Origin: Bacteroidales bacterium
GTDB taxonomy: Bacteria > Bacteroidota > Bacteroidia > Bacteroidales > GCA-2748055
Length of the DNA: 64,000 bases
Direction: 5' to 3'
Assembly (NCBI GenBank): GCA_029210585.1
Contig: JARGFP010000003.1
Location: 1-64,000, forward strand
Part shown: positions 7,785 through 16,784 of the stretch, piece after piece
Layout: each line of letters begins with the position of its first letter
Position numbering within the stretch: position 1 is the first letter of the stretch
Notes under the pieces: generated by a model
Told to the model about the DNA's origin: nothing
Database searches by the model: none
Seen by the model: the letters and a program-made list of their open reading frames with translations, nothing else
Translations under genes and position numbers: made by a program

Positions 7785-9248
7785 TTATTCCTCCAGGCGC
7801 CCGATCTCCCTGTTTTCGGTGCCTTGTCCCATGCCTGCGTTGAGGTCGCCCAGTGCTGTGCGTGCTTCTTCCACCACCCGCATCAGTTCTGCGACTTTTC
7901 CGGGGTAGTATTCGGTTACATTGTACTGCTCACCCGGATCCCGCATCATATTGTACAATTCGGGAGTATCGACGGTCATATTGATCCTTTTTCCGCTGTA
8001 CCCGTCGTTCCCTGGCTTGGTATTGTATGAACTGTAGGTATGTGGCAATACCAGTTTCCAGTTGCCTTTACGGACCCCGTTCAGGTTGTTCCTGCCGTGG
8101 TAATAGAGGATTGTTTCACGTGGAGTGCTGTCGAAATCTCCCATCAGCAGGGCGGAAATATCCACGCCGTCGATCTTGTTGTCCGATAGTGTTCCACCCG
8201 TTATTGCAGCAAATGTGGGCAGCAGGTCGATGGCACATGCCAGCCTGTTACAGACTTTTCCGGCGGGAATTTTCCCGGGCCATTGCACGATAAACGGAAC
8301 CCGCTGTCCGCCTTCCCAGCTGGTAGTCTTGCCCTCCCGGAGTCCGCCAGCGGAGCCGGCATGGTTGCCAAAATTCAGCCAGGGTCCGTTGTCGGTGGTG
8401 AAGACAACGATGGTGTTTTCCTCGATCCCGTTTTCTTTGAGGGCGTTCAGGATTTCCCCCACCGACCAGTCGATCTCCATCATCACATCTCCGTACATGC
8501 CCTGTTCGCTTTTCCCCCTGAATTTATCGGAAACACCCAGCGGTATATGTGCCATGGTATGCGGCACATAAAGGAAGAAGGGATTACCGGTATTTCGGTT
8601 GATAAAATCGACCGCTTTTTCGGTGTACAATGTGGTCAGTTTATCCTGGTCCTCCAGGCTGGTGATACGCTCGGCCACTTCATTGCCTACGATCAGTGGC
8701 AGCTCGGGATAACTGCTCCGGTTGCTGCCTTCGGGAAGGAGTTTGCCGGTGGCGTCGTGACGCGGCCACATATCGTTCGAATAGGGGATCCCGGTATATT
8801 CATCGAATCCGTGTTGCAGGGGCAGGAACGCTTTTTGCCACCCCAGGTGCCACTTCCCGAAACATGCCGTGGCATAGCCCTGGTCCTTGAACATTTCAGC
8901 CATTGTATATTCATCCGGATTGATCCCTATGGTATGAAAGGGGAAAAGTGCACCGGAAAAACCAATCCTGTTGGGGTAACATCCGGTCATTAATCCCGCC
9001 CTGGAGGCACTGCAAACGGGTTGAGCGGAATAGAAATTGGTGAATTTCATACCATGGGCCGCCATCTGGTCGAGGTGGGGGGTTTCATAGCCGGTCGCAC
9101 CATAGCAGCCCACGTCGCCATAGCCCTCATCGTCGATAAACACCAGTACGACATTGGGTTGCTGATTTGTATTTTTTTCCTGCTCTGTTTTGCTGTTGCA
9201 TCCGGCGAAAAGGATCATCACCAGGATTGTAAAGGAGGTAAATTTCAT
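7785..9248 (-). CDS. Type I sulfatase lipoprotein (S1, arylsulfatase-like)
   Basis: This hydrolase removes sulfate esters, probably from a sulfated glycan in the periplasm. The 487-residue product starts with a lipoprotein signal (MILFAGC, Cys17). The formylglycine site is C79-S-A-S-R-A-G-L-M-T-G, matching the C-x-[PA]-x-R signature that is modified to the catalytic formylglycine. Metal-binding acidic residues appear in VFIDDEGYGDVGCYG (residues 37-50), and the second metal/active-site block is FTTDNGPWLNFGNHAG (about 285-300). Length and C-terminus look complete. No sulfatase-maturating enzyme lies nearby, so one must be encoded elsewhere if this is active. The substrate is unknown, and the gene stands apart from the pectin locus. 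Confidence 0.93.
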   Translation of the reverse strand: MKFTSFTILVMILFAGCNSKTEQEKNTNQQPNVVLVFIDDEGYGDVGCYGATGYETPHLDQMAAHGMKFTNFYSAQPVCSASRAGLMTGCYPNRIGFSGALFPFHTIGINPDEYTMAEMFKDQGYATACFGKWHLGWQKAFLPLQHGFDEYTGIPYSNDMWPRHDATGKLLPEGSNRSSYPELPLIVGNEVAERITSLEDQDKLTTLYTEKAVDFINRNTGNPFFLYVPHTMAHIPLGVSDKFRGKSEQGMYGDVMMEIDWSVGEILNALKENGIEENTIVVFTTDNGPWLNFGNHAGSAGGLREGKTTSWEGGQRVPFIVQWPGKIPAGKVCNRLACAIDLLPTFAAITGGTLSDNKIDGVDISALLMGDFDSTPRETILYYHGRNNLNGVRKGNWKLVLPHTYSSYNTKPGNDGYSGKRINMTVDTPELYNMMRDPGEQYNVTEYYPGKVAELMRVVEEARTALGDLNAGMGQGTENREIGRLEE

Positions 9249-9785
9249 GGGATAAAATTTATGGTTTGTAAGATCATTGAGATAAATTTCTTTATATATA
9301 GGTCTTTTTTTAGGTTGCCGGGACTAATCTTTGAATATAAATGTACAAATAATACCGTTGTCCTGAAATTGCCGGAACAGGCCTGCCCTTCATGGAAATC
9401 AGCTATTGTGACAGGTTTTTATCTGAATATTATTCGTCAGGAACAATATTTTATAGTATAATGGAACGTCATCATAAAAGTTAAATCCCTATTTTATCGT
9501 AAACTTGAATGTCATGCAGTATTCCTCGCGCCCTGTGTACACGATAACCGATGGAGCGTATTTATGGACGGAATCAAAAGGGCAGGTCATGCTTCAGACG
9601 CAAATATATTTCTGATCGTATCGCATTTTCAAAGGGTCATTGGTTTTTTTTCGTTCCGGGACATCAGGCAGACATGGTTTCCTTTTCTAGGATACCAGGC
9701 AACGTTTGCCCTCCAGTATTCCTTAATAGGGCGATGCGATGCGATGCAATGATATTGGTTATATTTGTTCAATTATACAACAACC
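9249..9785. other. Intergenic region between divergent sulfatase and phosphotriesterase genes
   Basis: This 537-bp stretch should hold the promoters of both divergent genes. I see no gene in it. The only long frame (9551-9853, plus) has no recognisable domain and overlaps the next gene's start. A TATATTTG at 9760-9767 fits the Bacteroidota -7 consensus TAnnTTTG for the plus-strand gene, but no matching upstream TTTG box is obvious. Three copies of GCGAT lie at 9731-9745. Confidence 0.4.
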
Positions 9786-10820
9786 ATGAAACATTTGCAT
9801 CTTATAATAATATTTGTCCTCGCAGGTTTCTTGTATGCCTGCAATCCGTCTGATTCCACCCCTGACCGCGGGAAGATCCTTACAGTTACCGGGGCCATTG
9901 ATCCTTCAGACCTGGGGACCACCCTGACCCATGAGCACCTGCTGGTGGATTTCATCGGGGCAGACAGCACCGGGTACCATCGCTGGAACCGGGATACTGT
10001 AATCCGGTCGGTCGTCCCCTACCTGGAGGAACCCAAGCCGCTCGGTGTGCATTCATTCGTAGAGTGTACTCCCGCATACCTGGGGCGGGATCCGCTCTTG
10101 CTGAAGCAGCTGTCGGAGCAAACCGGCATCCGGATTCTTACCAATACCGGGTATTACGGTGCCCGAAACAACAAGTTCATTCCCGGGGAGGTTTTTGAAA
10201 TGGATGCTGAAGCATTGGCGGCCCTGTGGACTGATGAATTCAGGAATGGGATCGATGGTACCGGGATCAGGCCGGGGTTCATTAAAATCGGCGTTGACGC
10301 GAACGATACGCTCTCGGCTGAACACCGTTTGCTGATCGATGCAGCAGCCCTTACACACAAGTCTACCGGGCTGGTTATCGCCTCACATACAGGTCCGGAA
10401 CCCCCTGCATTTGATCAGTTGGATGTGCTTGAAAGTCATGGCGTACCCGCTTCAGCATTCATCTGGGGCCATGCCCAGTCAGGCACTCAGGAAAGCAATA
10501 TATTGGCAGCGAAGCAAGGTGCCTGGATCTCCCTGGATAATGTGAATGCCGCCCGGGACAACAATCCGGGCGCAAGGTTCAGTACAGCATGGTACGTGGA
10601 ACGTCTTTCAGCCATGAAGGAAGCGGGACTGCTGGACAGGGTGCTGATCTCACATGACGCCGGATGGTACCGGCCCGGAGAGCCGGGGGGAGGAACATTC
10701 CGGGGATTTACGGATGTATTCACAGTGCTTGTGCCTGCCCTGGAAGAGCAAGGCTTCACCGAAGCAGAGATCAACCAGCTCCTGGTGGTAAACCCGTCGA
10801 AGGCCTTTGTGATCAGGTAA
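9786..10820 (+). CDS. Phosphotriesterase-family metal-dependent hydrolase, lipoprotein
   Basis: The product is 344 residues long from the ATG at 9786. That start places a lipoprotein signal (FVLAGFLYAC) at the N-terminus; the earlier in-frame ATG at 9765 would only add seven residues. The amidohydrolase-fold metal ligands are visible: THEHLLVD (His-x-His, about residue 47), GFIKIGVD (bridging Lys, about 164), IASHTGP (His), WGHAQ (His) and SHDAGWY (Asp, near 290). This is the ligand set of the phosphotriesterase/PTE-like lactonase family. Many relatives are lactonases or carboxylesterases, so the true substrate is open. Being an envelope lipoprotein is unusual for the family. It stands alone, with divergent promoters upstream. 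Confidence 0.88.
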   Translation: MKHLHLIIIFVLAGFLYACNPSDSTPDRGKILTVTGAIDPSDLGTTLTHEHLLVDFIGADSTGYHRWNRDTVIRSVVPYLEEPKPLGVHSFVECTPAYLGRDPLLLKQLSEQTGIRILTNTGYYGARNNKFIPGEVFEMDAEALAALWTDEFRNGIDGTGIRPGFIKIGVDANDTLSAEHRLLIDAAALTHKSTGLVIASHTGPEPPAFDQLDVLESHGVPASAFIWGHAQSGTQESNILAAKQGAWISLDNVNAARDNNPGARFSTAWYVERLSAMKEAGLLDRVLISHDAGWYRPGEPGGGTFRGFTDVFTVLVPALEEQGFTEAEINQLLVVNPSKAFVIR

Positions 10821-10834
10821 CCCGGGTTTTTTAT

Positions 10835-10908
10835 GACCGGGTTGATAGGGGAATTTGTAACCAGGTTGGTAACAAACTTTTGTAATCAAGTTGGTACGGG
10901 ACTTTCAT
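10835..10908. repeat. Degenerate 25-bp tandem repeat, three copies
   Basis: Three consecutive units of 24, 25 and 25 bp (10835-10858, 10859-10883, 10884-10908) share the pattern AAyCAgGTTGGTA, then 4-6 variable bases, then aCTTTygT. They start 15 bp after the stop of the phosphotriesterase-like gene. The first copy could pair weakly with AACCCGG at 10819-10825, but no T-run follows, so a terminator is doubtful. Confidence 0.6.
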
Positions 10909-11054
10909 CTGGTGTGCAAATCAATTCTGATGTTAGATACCGATAACAGCTACCGGCAATAACGATCGTCAAAGATATGTTACACAAAAGTCCAGGCCTG
11001 AAGTGCATTTTTTTTGCATATTTTCGCCTCTTATTACAATAGATTAAATGAACT

Positions 11055-11759
11055 ATGCTTTCCAGAAAGGATCTTTATTTTGGCCTCGGACTGTTTGTTT
11101 TTTTCCTCCCTTTTTTCCTGTTCCATGACGTTTATGAAGCCTACTACAGGCTCAATGAGGCTCATGGACTGTTGATGAGTTTCATTAAGTTTGCCCTGCT
11201 CGCCACATTGGGAGAGGTGATCGGACTCCGCATCAAAACAGGAAGGTACCACCAGTCCGGTTTCGGACTGCTGCCGAGGGCGATCGTGTGGGGGTTCCTG
11301 GGCATGACCATCTTCATGGCGTTTGCCATTTTTGCAGCCGGGACACCTAAGTTGCTTGCGAAAATCGGGTTGCACGGGGCTGAAACCCTGCTCGCCTCGG
11401 GCCTGAGCTGGGGGAAGGTGCTGGTATCCTTCTCCATCTCCACGGCGCTCAATCTCTTTTATGCCCCCGTTTTGATGACTTTCCACAAGATAACGGACAT
11501 ACATATTGTCTCGCAGGGCGGGACCCTGAAGGGATTTTTCACCCCGATCCGCTTTGCTGCAATATTTAAAATGATCAATTGGGATGTGCAGTGGAATTTT
11601 GTTTTCAAGCGGACGATCCCGCTGTTCTGGATCCCGGCGCAGACCATCACGTTCCTGTTGCCGGAGGAGTTCAGGGTACTTTTTGCCGCATTCCTGGGGA
11701 TCGTGCTGGGCATCCTGCTTGCGATTGCTGCGTTAAAGCAGAATGAACCGGATCGCTGA
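11055..11759 (+). CDS. Mpv17/PMP22-like integral membrane protein
   Basis: This 234-residue protein has four or five hydrophobic helices (for example residues 8-24, 42-56, 78-98, 118-140 and 200-228). The C-terminal segment WNFVFKRTIPLFWIPAQTITFLLPEEFRVLF resembles the hallmark of the Mpv17/PMP22 family, in which a W-x-x-x-Q-x-x-N/T-F stretch is followed by a P-x-x-x-R-V motif near the end. Such proteins occur in Bacteroidota, where their role is not settled; eukaryotic members affect small-molecule passage across organelle membranes. The assignment rests on this C-terminal motif, topology and length. The gene stands alone between two small exported-protein genes. Confidence 0.55.
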   Translation: MLSRKDLYFGLGLFVFFLPFFLFHDVYEAYYRLNEAHGLLMSFIKFALLATLGEVIGLRIKTGRYHQSGFGLLPRAIVWGFLGMTIFMAFAIFAAGTPKLLAKIGLHGAETLLASGLSWGKVLVSFSISTALNLFYAPVLMTFHKITDIHIVSQGGTLKGFFTPIRFAAIFKMINWDVQWNFVFKRTIPLFWIPAQTITFLLPEEFRVLFAAFLGIVLGILLAIAALKQNEPDR

Positions 11760-11904
11760 ACAGGAACAGTTGCCAGGAACGATCACTGCGGGTGCTGTCC
11801 TGTATCAATCACCACGAAAAATGTTCTGTATCCTTCTCCGTGAACATGGCCCGCTTTCAAACATGAATATTTTCGTAACAACATTGGCATTCAATTTGTT
11901 GTAT

Positions 11905-11923
11905 TTGTAAATGCAATTTACAA
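11905..11923. promoter_or_regulatory. Perfect inverted repeat directly before the ribosome binding site
   Basis: TTGTAAAT-GCA-ATTTACAA is a perfect 8-bp inverted repeat with a 3-base spacer, ending just before AGGAGG at 11926-11931 and the ATG at 11935. It may be an operator or a small leader hairpin; the sequence alone does not decide. Confidence 0.4.
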
Positions 11924-11934
11924 AAGGAGGAATT

Positions 11935-12333
11935 ATGAAGAGGATATTGCAAACGATGCTAATAGTTATGGCAGCTGCGGTGCAACTGCAGGCACAGTCA
12001 GACACGCTGCGTTTTGAACCAGCGGGAGAAGAAGCAGATTCAGTGGAATATGAGCTGATCGTACTGGATCCGGGATATGAATCTTTCCTTGCGATGCAGC
12101 CTTTTAAAGAGTATCATTCCCAGCAATACTATGAAAACTGGAACCTGCGCTATGTAACGGAATGGAATTACCGCCACAGTCAGCCGCTGCGGTACGGTGA
12201 CATTTACGAAACCTATATCGATTACAGGCCTGAAATTGATTACGGGCTTGAGCTGAATTACCGACTCTACTATTATTTCAGGTTTTTTGAAAAGAAAAAC
12301 GGCGTGGACCTGTTGCCGGAGAAAGTATTTTAG
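11935..12333 (+). CDS. Small exported protein, DUF6146-like
   Basis: The ATG at 11935 is chosen because a perfect AGGAGG lies four bases upstream; the earlier in-frame ATG at 11911 sits inside an inverted repeat. The 132-residue product has a Sec signal peptide (MKRILQTMLIVMAAAVQLQAQ). Its mature part is rich in Tyr, Asn and Glu, with the pattern YELIVLDPGYESFLAM ... YYENWNLRYVTEWNYR ... IDYGLELNYRLYYYF. I associate this pattern with the Bacteroidota protein family DUF6146, from memory and with moderate certainty. Its function is unknown. It is convergent with the GH106 gene, with 69 bp between the stops. Confidence 0.7.
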   Translation: MKRILQTMLIVMAAAVQLQAQSDTLRFEPAGEEADSVEYELIVLDPGYESFLAMQPFKEYHSQQYYENWNLRYVTEWNYRHSQPLRYGDIYETYIDYRPEIDYGLELNYRLYYYFRFFEKKNGVDLLPEKVF

Positions 12334-12402
12334 GGGAGAATAGCCCGGCCATCCCGCCAATGGCCAGTAATTCGAACGTTGTTTTTATCAGGGGAGATTG
12401 TT

Positions 12403-15303
12403 TTAATTCCGGGCCTGTCTTTCAAGTATTTCAACCGGTCCCAGCAGACCTGACTCCCGCAGGTGCCAGTCATCGCGGATCCGGATGTTGGTCGTGGTGT
12501 ACCGTTCTTCCTGTGGCTTCCCGCGGTCGCCGATCAGGCGGTTTTGCCATGTGTTGACCACAACAACCTCCAGTTCATTGCTCCCTGACAGAAGGGCATC
12601 AGTGATTTCAATGCGGAATGGCTGTGTCCACAGTATGCCCAGGTCGTGTCCGTTTAGCCTGACAGCAGCGATGCCTGCGTCCTTCACCCGGTTCAGTTGC
12701 AGCCAGTAGCGTTTGTCTTGTTTCCGGGCGAAATCAAAGGTTGAAGAATAGGAGGCCTCTCCTGAATAAAACTTCACCCCTTCTTCGGGGTGGTCTGTCC
12801 AATCTGTCAACGTCGGGAAGAATACCTCCCCGGGAGCACCCCATTCCGGATCAAATTGTACCTTCCAGGGCCCCACGACCTCTTTAATTCTATTGAAATC
12901 CGGGGAATTGGAAGCTGCCTTTCCCCGGGCTTCCCGCGGAATGGATTTTTGGAACCATACAAGTACGGAGCCAAAAGGATCGAATCGGATGGGAACCACC
13001 GTCCGGCCTTCTTCCTGCTGAAAAGCGCTTGCTGTCGTTATATCCCCTGTAACCGGATCCCACAATTCCGGCTCCCTGCCTGTCACACGAAAAGCACATG
13101 CAGCTGTGCGCGGTTCATTGGCCTGGTTGCTGACGAAGTATACATCGGCATCTCCGATGGTATAGTGGATGTACTGGAAATCGGACTGGTTGGTATGACC
13201 GATCACTTCAAAGTCGAAAGGAATACCTTCGTTTTGCAGGAAATCGCTGGAAGTTACACCCCAGGCGAGCATCCCTTTGCCTATGTGTTGTGTACCTGTT
13301 TCCCCTGGCACTTTTCCCCAGAGCGCATCTGCCATTTCATGAAACCTGGTTTGCGCCCCCTGGCCGCCAACCAGGCTGACCAGCCGTTCGGGTTTTGGCC
13401 CAAGTACCGTCGCACCCTGCTTTACCAGCTGACCGACTTTTTCCAGCGCGGCCAGTGACAGTACCCTGTGATCCGGCAATACGAGCAGCCGGTATTTCAA
13501 ACCGCCGGGGACAACGACCATCCCGTCTTCAACGACAAGTTGCAGCAGCACCTCTTCGTTGGTGACATCATAATCGTATCCCGGCAGTGCTCCTGCACGG
13601 TTGAATCCTTTGTATACAGCTATATTGGGCACATGGTCCCCGTAATAGAAGAGCACATCAGCCACGAATTTTCCCTGCTGTAGCACGGATTGCACCCTGT
13701 TGATATAATCCATGAAGGGATCTGAATGGTCCCACCAGGTTACCTGTGGATTGACATGGGTTCCGGCAAAGTACTCCTGTCCGGGTATCCCCATCTCCTT
13801 CGGCGAACAGGTAAAGGTGTGAAAGAAGATCATGTTCAGCCCTTCGCAGAATTCGTAATCCATGGAAGGTTTCAGGTCGTGCCAGAGTTCATCTGCCCAG
13901 TGGGGTTTGCGGAGTGAAGTGAAGGACTCGGCCCCCACGAATTGTTTGCCGTAAATGTGCGCCGCAGAAGCCGCCTGTTTCACAAAGAAGCGGTTTTCCG
14001 GGTAGGGACGGTGGGGAGAGGGGATCCAGAACTCACTCATCACAATATCGCTGTGGGAATAGTTGGTGATCCCGTCCAGGGGTGCGGTATGCGGACCTGC
14101 ACTTTCCGGTTGGATCCCCAGGTTGTGTTTTGCTGCGTGTTCGGCAAAAACCCTGTAGTGGTTTTCTGAGACCAGGTGGGCGATGGTTTTGCGGAGATCT
14201 GCCAGGAAGGCGTTGCTGGTCTCCCGGTTTTCGATGATTTTCCCGGCTACAACCGGCAGGTATTTGATGATACTGTATCCGTTATATTGATCGAATTCTT
14301 CTGCAAAATGGGTGCTCCAGTTCATTCCTCCACATTCCCAGCTGTCTGTTTCAAGCTGTTTCAGTACCGTTCCGGTCATGGGACCTGCCTTTTGCAGCAG
14401 GTGTTCCACGTTCCTGTTCCAGTAGTTTTCGAATGCCTCGCTGCTGAGGTAATCGATCACGTGCCCTTTCCAGTTGTCGCTTGATGTTGCCACATGTGCC
14501 AGGGTAGGGGTATACCCGATGCGCAGGATCGTCCAGTTCCCGGCAGGTGCATCCCACTGCAGTGTTCCGTCGGGTTGCAGATGTGTTGTAACGTCAATGA
14601 TATCCTCCAGTTGCGCGTCGTATTCTCCTTCAACGGAGGGGTGGTCATTCAGCAGGAAACGGCAGTCGGGCGCCGATCCTCCCAGCTCACGTGCCCCTGA
14701 TTTGGCAGTGAGGTGGCTGATGGGTTCCCGATCTGTCTGCCTTGATGGATAAGCCAGCACACAGATATCCCGGTAATAGTCATAGTTGGAAGCAGGTACC
14801 GGCAATTGCTGCGTTAAATGTGCACCGCCACTGACTGTTGTTTCCGACCAGGTGATCTGTTTTGCTTTTTCCTCCAGTGTCACGCCCGGTCCTCCCAGGT
14901 TCCAGCCGCTCTGAATGGAGAGACCCAGTTTCAGTCCCAGCCGTTTTGCCTCCCGGAGTGCATGGAGGTACAGTTCGGTCCATTCCGGTCCTGAAAACAC
15001 TGGACCATTGGGGGGATTGTCGTCGGGACCCCACCAGAGTTCGGTTCCTGCATCAAAGATCATGGCCCCGCTGAAGCCTTTATCGTGCATCGCCTCCAGG
15101 TCACGCGTGATTGCCTCTTTGGTGACATTGCTGTTGAGCCACCACCACCAGCAGCGTGGTCCGTTAGCAGCGACCGGTGCGTTGAAGTTTACCTTCAGGG
15201 AGGCATAGGTATCGTTGGCCCCGGAAGCATCATCGGCAGTTCCATTGCATCCGGGAGAGAAGAAAAACAGGAGCGACAGCAGGTAAACAGAAATTTTTTT
15301 CAT
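12403..15303 (-). CDS. GH106-family alpha-L-rhamnosidase, lipoprotein
   Basis: GH106 enzymes remove alpha-L-rhamnose from pectins such as rhamnogalacturonan. The 966-residue product begins at MKKISVYLLS, with a lipoprotein-type signal ending FFSPGC; the upstream ATGs only add residues ahead of that signal. The N-terminal barrel shows the family marks CWWWWLNSNVTKEAITRDLE and GLKLGLSIQSGWNLGGPG. The C-terminal region contains a galactose-binding-like sandwich (YWLQLNRVKDAGIAAVRLNG, about residues 880-955). It is divergent from a beta-propeller lipoprotein gene and lies about 6 kb from the large pectin locus, so it may act on the same substrate or on a different rhamnoside. It appears intact. 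Confidence 0.88.
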   Translation of the reverse strand: MKKISVYLLSLLFFFSPGCNGTADDASGANDTYASLKVNFNAPVAANGPRCWWWWLNSNVTKEAITRDLEAMHDKGFSGAMIFDAGTELWWGPDDNPPNGPVFSGPEWTELYLHALREAKRLGLKLGLSIQSGWNLGGPGVTLEEKAKQITWSETTVSGGAHLTQQLPVPASNYDYYRDICVLAYPSRQTDREPISHLTAKSGARELGGSAPDCRFLLNDHPSVEGEYDAQLEDIIDVTTHLQPDGTLQWDAPAGNWTILRIGYTPTLAHVATSSDNWKGHVIDYLSSEAFENYWNRNVEHLLQKAGPMTGTVLKQLETDSWECGGMNWSTHFAEEFDQYNGYSIIKYLPVVAGKIIENRETSNAFLADLRKTIAHLVSENHYRVFAEHAAKHNLGIQPESAGPHTAPLDGITNYSHSDIVMSEFWIPSPHRPYPENRFFVKQAASAAHIYGKQFVGAESFTSLRKPHWADELWHDLKPSMDYEFCEGLNMIFFHTFTCSPKEMGIPGQEYFAGTHVNPQVTWWDHSDPFMDYINRVQSVLQQGKFVADVLFYYGDHVPNIAVYKGFNRAGALPGYDYDVTNEEVLLQLVVEDGMVVVPGGLKYRLLVLPDHRVLSLAALEKVGQLVKQGATVLGPKPERLVSLVGGQGAQTRFHEMADALWGKVPGETGTQHIGKGMLAWGVTSSDFLQNEGIPFDFEVIGHTNQSDFQYIHYTIGDADVYFVSNQANEPRTAACAFRVTGREPELWDPVTGDITTASAFQQEEGRTVVPIRFDPFGSVLVWFQKSIPREARGKAASNSPDFNRIKEVVGPWKVQFDPEWGAPGEVFFPTLTDWTDHPEEGVKFYSGEASYSSTFDFARKQDKRYWLQLNRVKDAGIAAVRLNGHDLGILWTQPFRIEITDALLSGSNELEVVVVNTWQNRLIGDRGKPQEERYTTTNIRIRDDWHLRESGLLGPVEILERQARN

Positions 15304-15473
15304 AGACTGCAATTTCAGCATATTTCTATTTTTAAGCAAATGAATACTGAAGCGGACTCCGAATTTACCGTGTTTCTCTGAAACAGATGCGCTATGATGA
15401 AGTGCCGGGCAATGGTATATTGTTCAGAATTTACTATCATTATACGCTCAATACGAAATTCATTCACTTACCC

Positions 15474-16721
15474 ATGATGAAAATAGCAGTTGTACTTTTG
15501 CCCTTATTGATGCTCCTTGCTGTTTCCTGTTCCGACGATATTTCGCAATGGCGGGGACCGGACAGGGATGGTATCTACCAGGAGAAGGATCTGTTGAAAA
15601 AATGGCCGGAAGAAGGGCCGCGGCTTACGATGAAAATTGAAGGTATTGGGAAAGGCTATTCCCAGCCCGTTGTGTATGACAATACAATCTATGTAACCGG
15701 AATTAAGTCGGACACAACGGACGTAATCACCGCATATGCGCTGAATGGAGAGAAGCTGTGGGAGACAGTTTACAGTCGCGCATGGGAACGAACATACCCG
15801 GAATCCAGGGGCACACCGACCATTGAGAAAGGACGGATTTACCTTATCGGGGGCATGGGTGACCTGGTTTGTATCGATGCAAAAAGCGGGGCGATACAGT
15901 GGAAGCACAATCCAAATGAAGACTACCAGGGGGAGTATATGGGTTGGGGGATCGCAGAATCAGCGCTCCTGACAGATACGGATGTACTGTATATTACCGG
16001 GGGCAAGGAAACAACGGTTGTGGCCTTTGACAAAAAAACAGGTCAACTGCACTGGAAGAGTAAAAGCACAGGTGGCCGGAAGGCGTATGCTTCCTCGTCA
16101 CTTGTTGAATGGGAGGGCAGAAAGATCGCACTCATCCAGACTTCGGATGACCTGGTAGGTATTGATGTAAAGGATGGCAGCGTTTTATGGACGTACAATA
16201 CCATTCAATACCATGTTGAAAAGGGAAAGGGTGAAGCGGCGAATACGCCACTATTTCAAGACGGGGAGGTCTTTGTCACTTATGGCAACAACCAGCCGGG
16301 GCTGATGCTCCGGATTCCGGAAAACGACAGTTCCTTTCACCTGAAATGGAAGAACGACGTGCTGGATACCCATCATGGCGGACTGGTGATGCTGGATGGG
16401 ACCATCTATGGCTCAACAATGGTGCATAATACGAAAGGAAACTGGGCCGCGGTTGACTGGGAGAGTGGTCAAACCCTCTGGGGAAAAGAGTGGTACAACA
16501 AGGGATCCATTATTTCGGCGGATGGGATGTTGTACCTGTATGAGGAAAGAACGGGTCATGTTGCCCTGGTGAAACCCAGCCGGGTTGCTCTTGAGGTGAT
16601 AAGCGAATTCAGGATCAGCGAAGGTACCGGTCCGCACTGGAGTCACCCTTCCATCTACCTGGGAATGCTGCTCATCAGGCACGGGGATGTGCTGATGGTG
16701 TATGATATCAGTGCGGAATAA
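15474..16721 (+). CDS. PQQ-type beta-propeller lipoprotein
   Basis: This 415-residue protein starts at MMKIAVVLLPLLMLLAVSC (15474 or 15477), giving a lipoprotein signal; the longer frame adds a non-signal leader and is rejected. The mature protein opens with the typical QWRGPDRDGIYQE motif and then carries blades with the Trp-docking pattern of PQQ/BamB-like propellers: YALNGEKLWETV, IDAKSGAIQWKHN, FDKKTGQLHWKS, VDWESGQTLWGKE. Such proteins are usually scaffolds or quinoprotein-like enzymes in the periplasm. Whether PQQ is bound is not clear. It is divergent from the GH106 gene, with about 170 bp shared for promoters. Confidence 0.85.
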   Translation: MMKIAVVLLPLLMLLAVSCSDDISQWRGPDRDGIYQEKDLLKKWPEEGPRLTMKIEGIGKGYSQPVVYDNTIYVTGIKSDTTDVITAYALNGEKLWETVYSRAWERTYPESRGTPTIEKGRIYLIGGMGDLVCIDAKSGAIQWKHNPNEDYQGEYMGWGIAESALLTDTDVLYITGGKETTVVAFDKKTGQLHWKSKSTGGRKAYASSSLVEWEGRKIALIQTSDDLVGIDVKDGSVLWTYNTIQYHVEKGKGEAANTPLFQDGEVFVTYGNNQPGLMLRIPENDSSFHLKWKNDVLDTHHGGLVMLDGTIYGSTMVHNTKGNWAAVDWESGQTLWGKEWYNKGSIISADGMLYLYEERTGHVALVKPSRVALEVISEFRISEGTGPHWSHPSIYLGMLLIRHGDVLMVYDISAE

Positions 16722-16742
16722 ACAATATCCCGCGTTTCTGAG

Positions 16743-16772
16743 ATGTACGATACAGCGATGTACGATACAGCA
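16743..16772. repeat. 15-bp tandem duplication
   Basis: ATGTACGATACAGCG and ATGTACGATACAGCA lie head to tail with one difference, between the stops of two convergent genes. It resembles the other short tandem duplications in this window and has no evident function. Confidence 0.8.
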
Positions 16773-16784
16773 GAGCCGGATCGC

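Noticed and set aside
9551-9853. Possible small gene between sulfatase and phosphotriesterase genes
   Set aside because: There is no domain, no ribosome binding site, and it overlaps the start of the next gene.
12790-13458. 222-codon plus-strand frame
   Set aside because: It is antisense within the GH106 gene, with no recognisable features.
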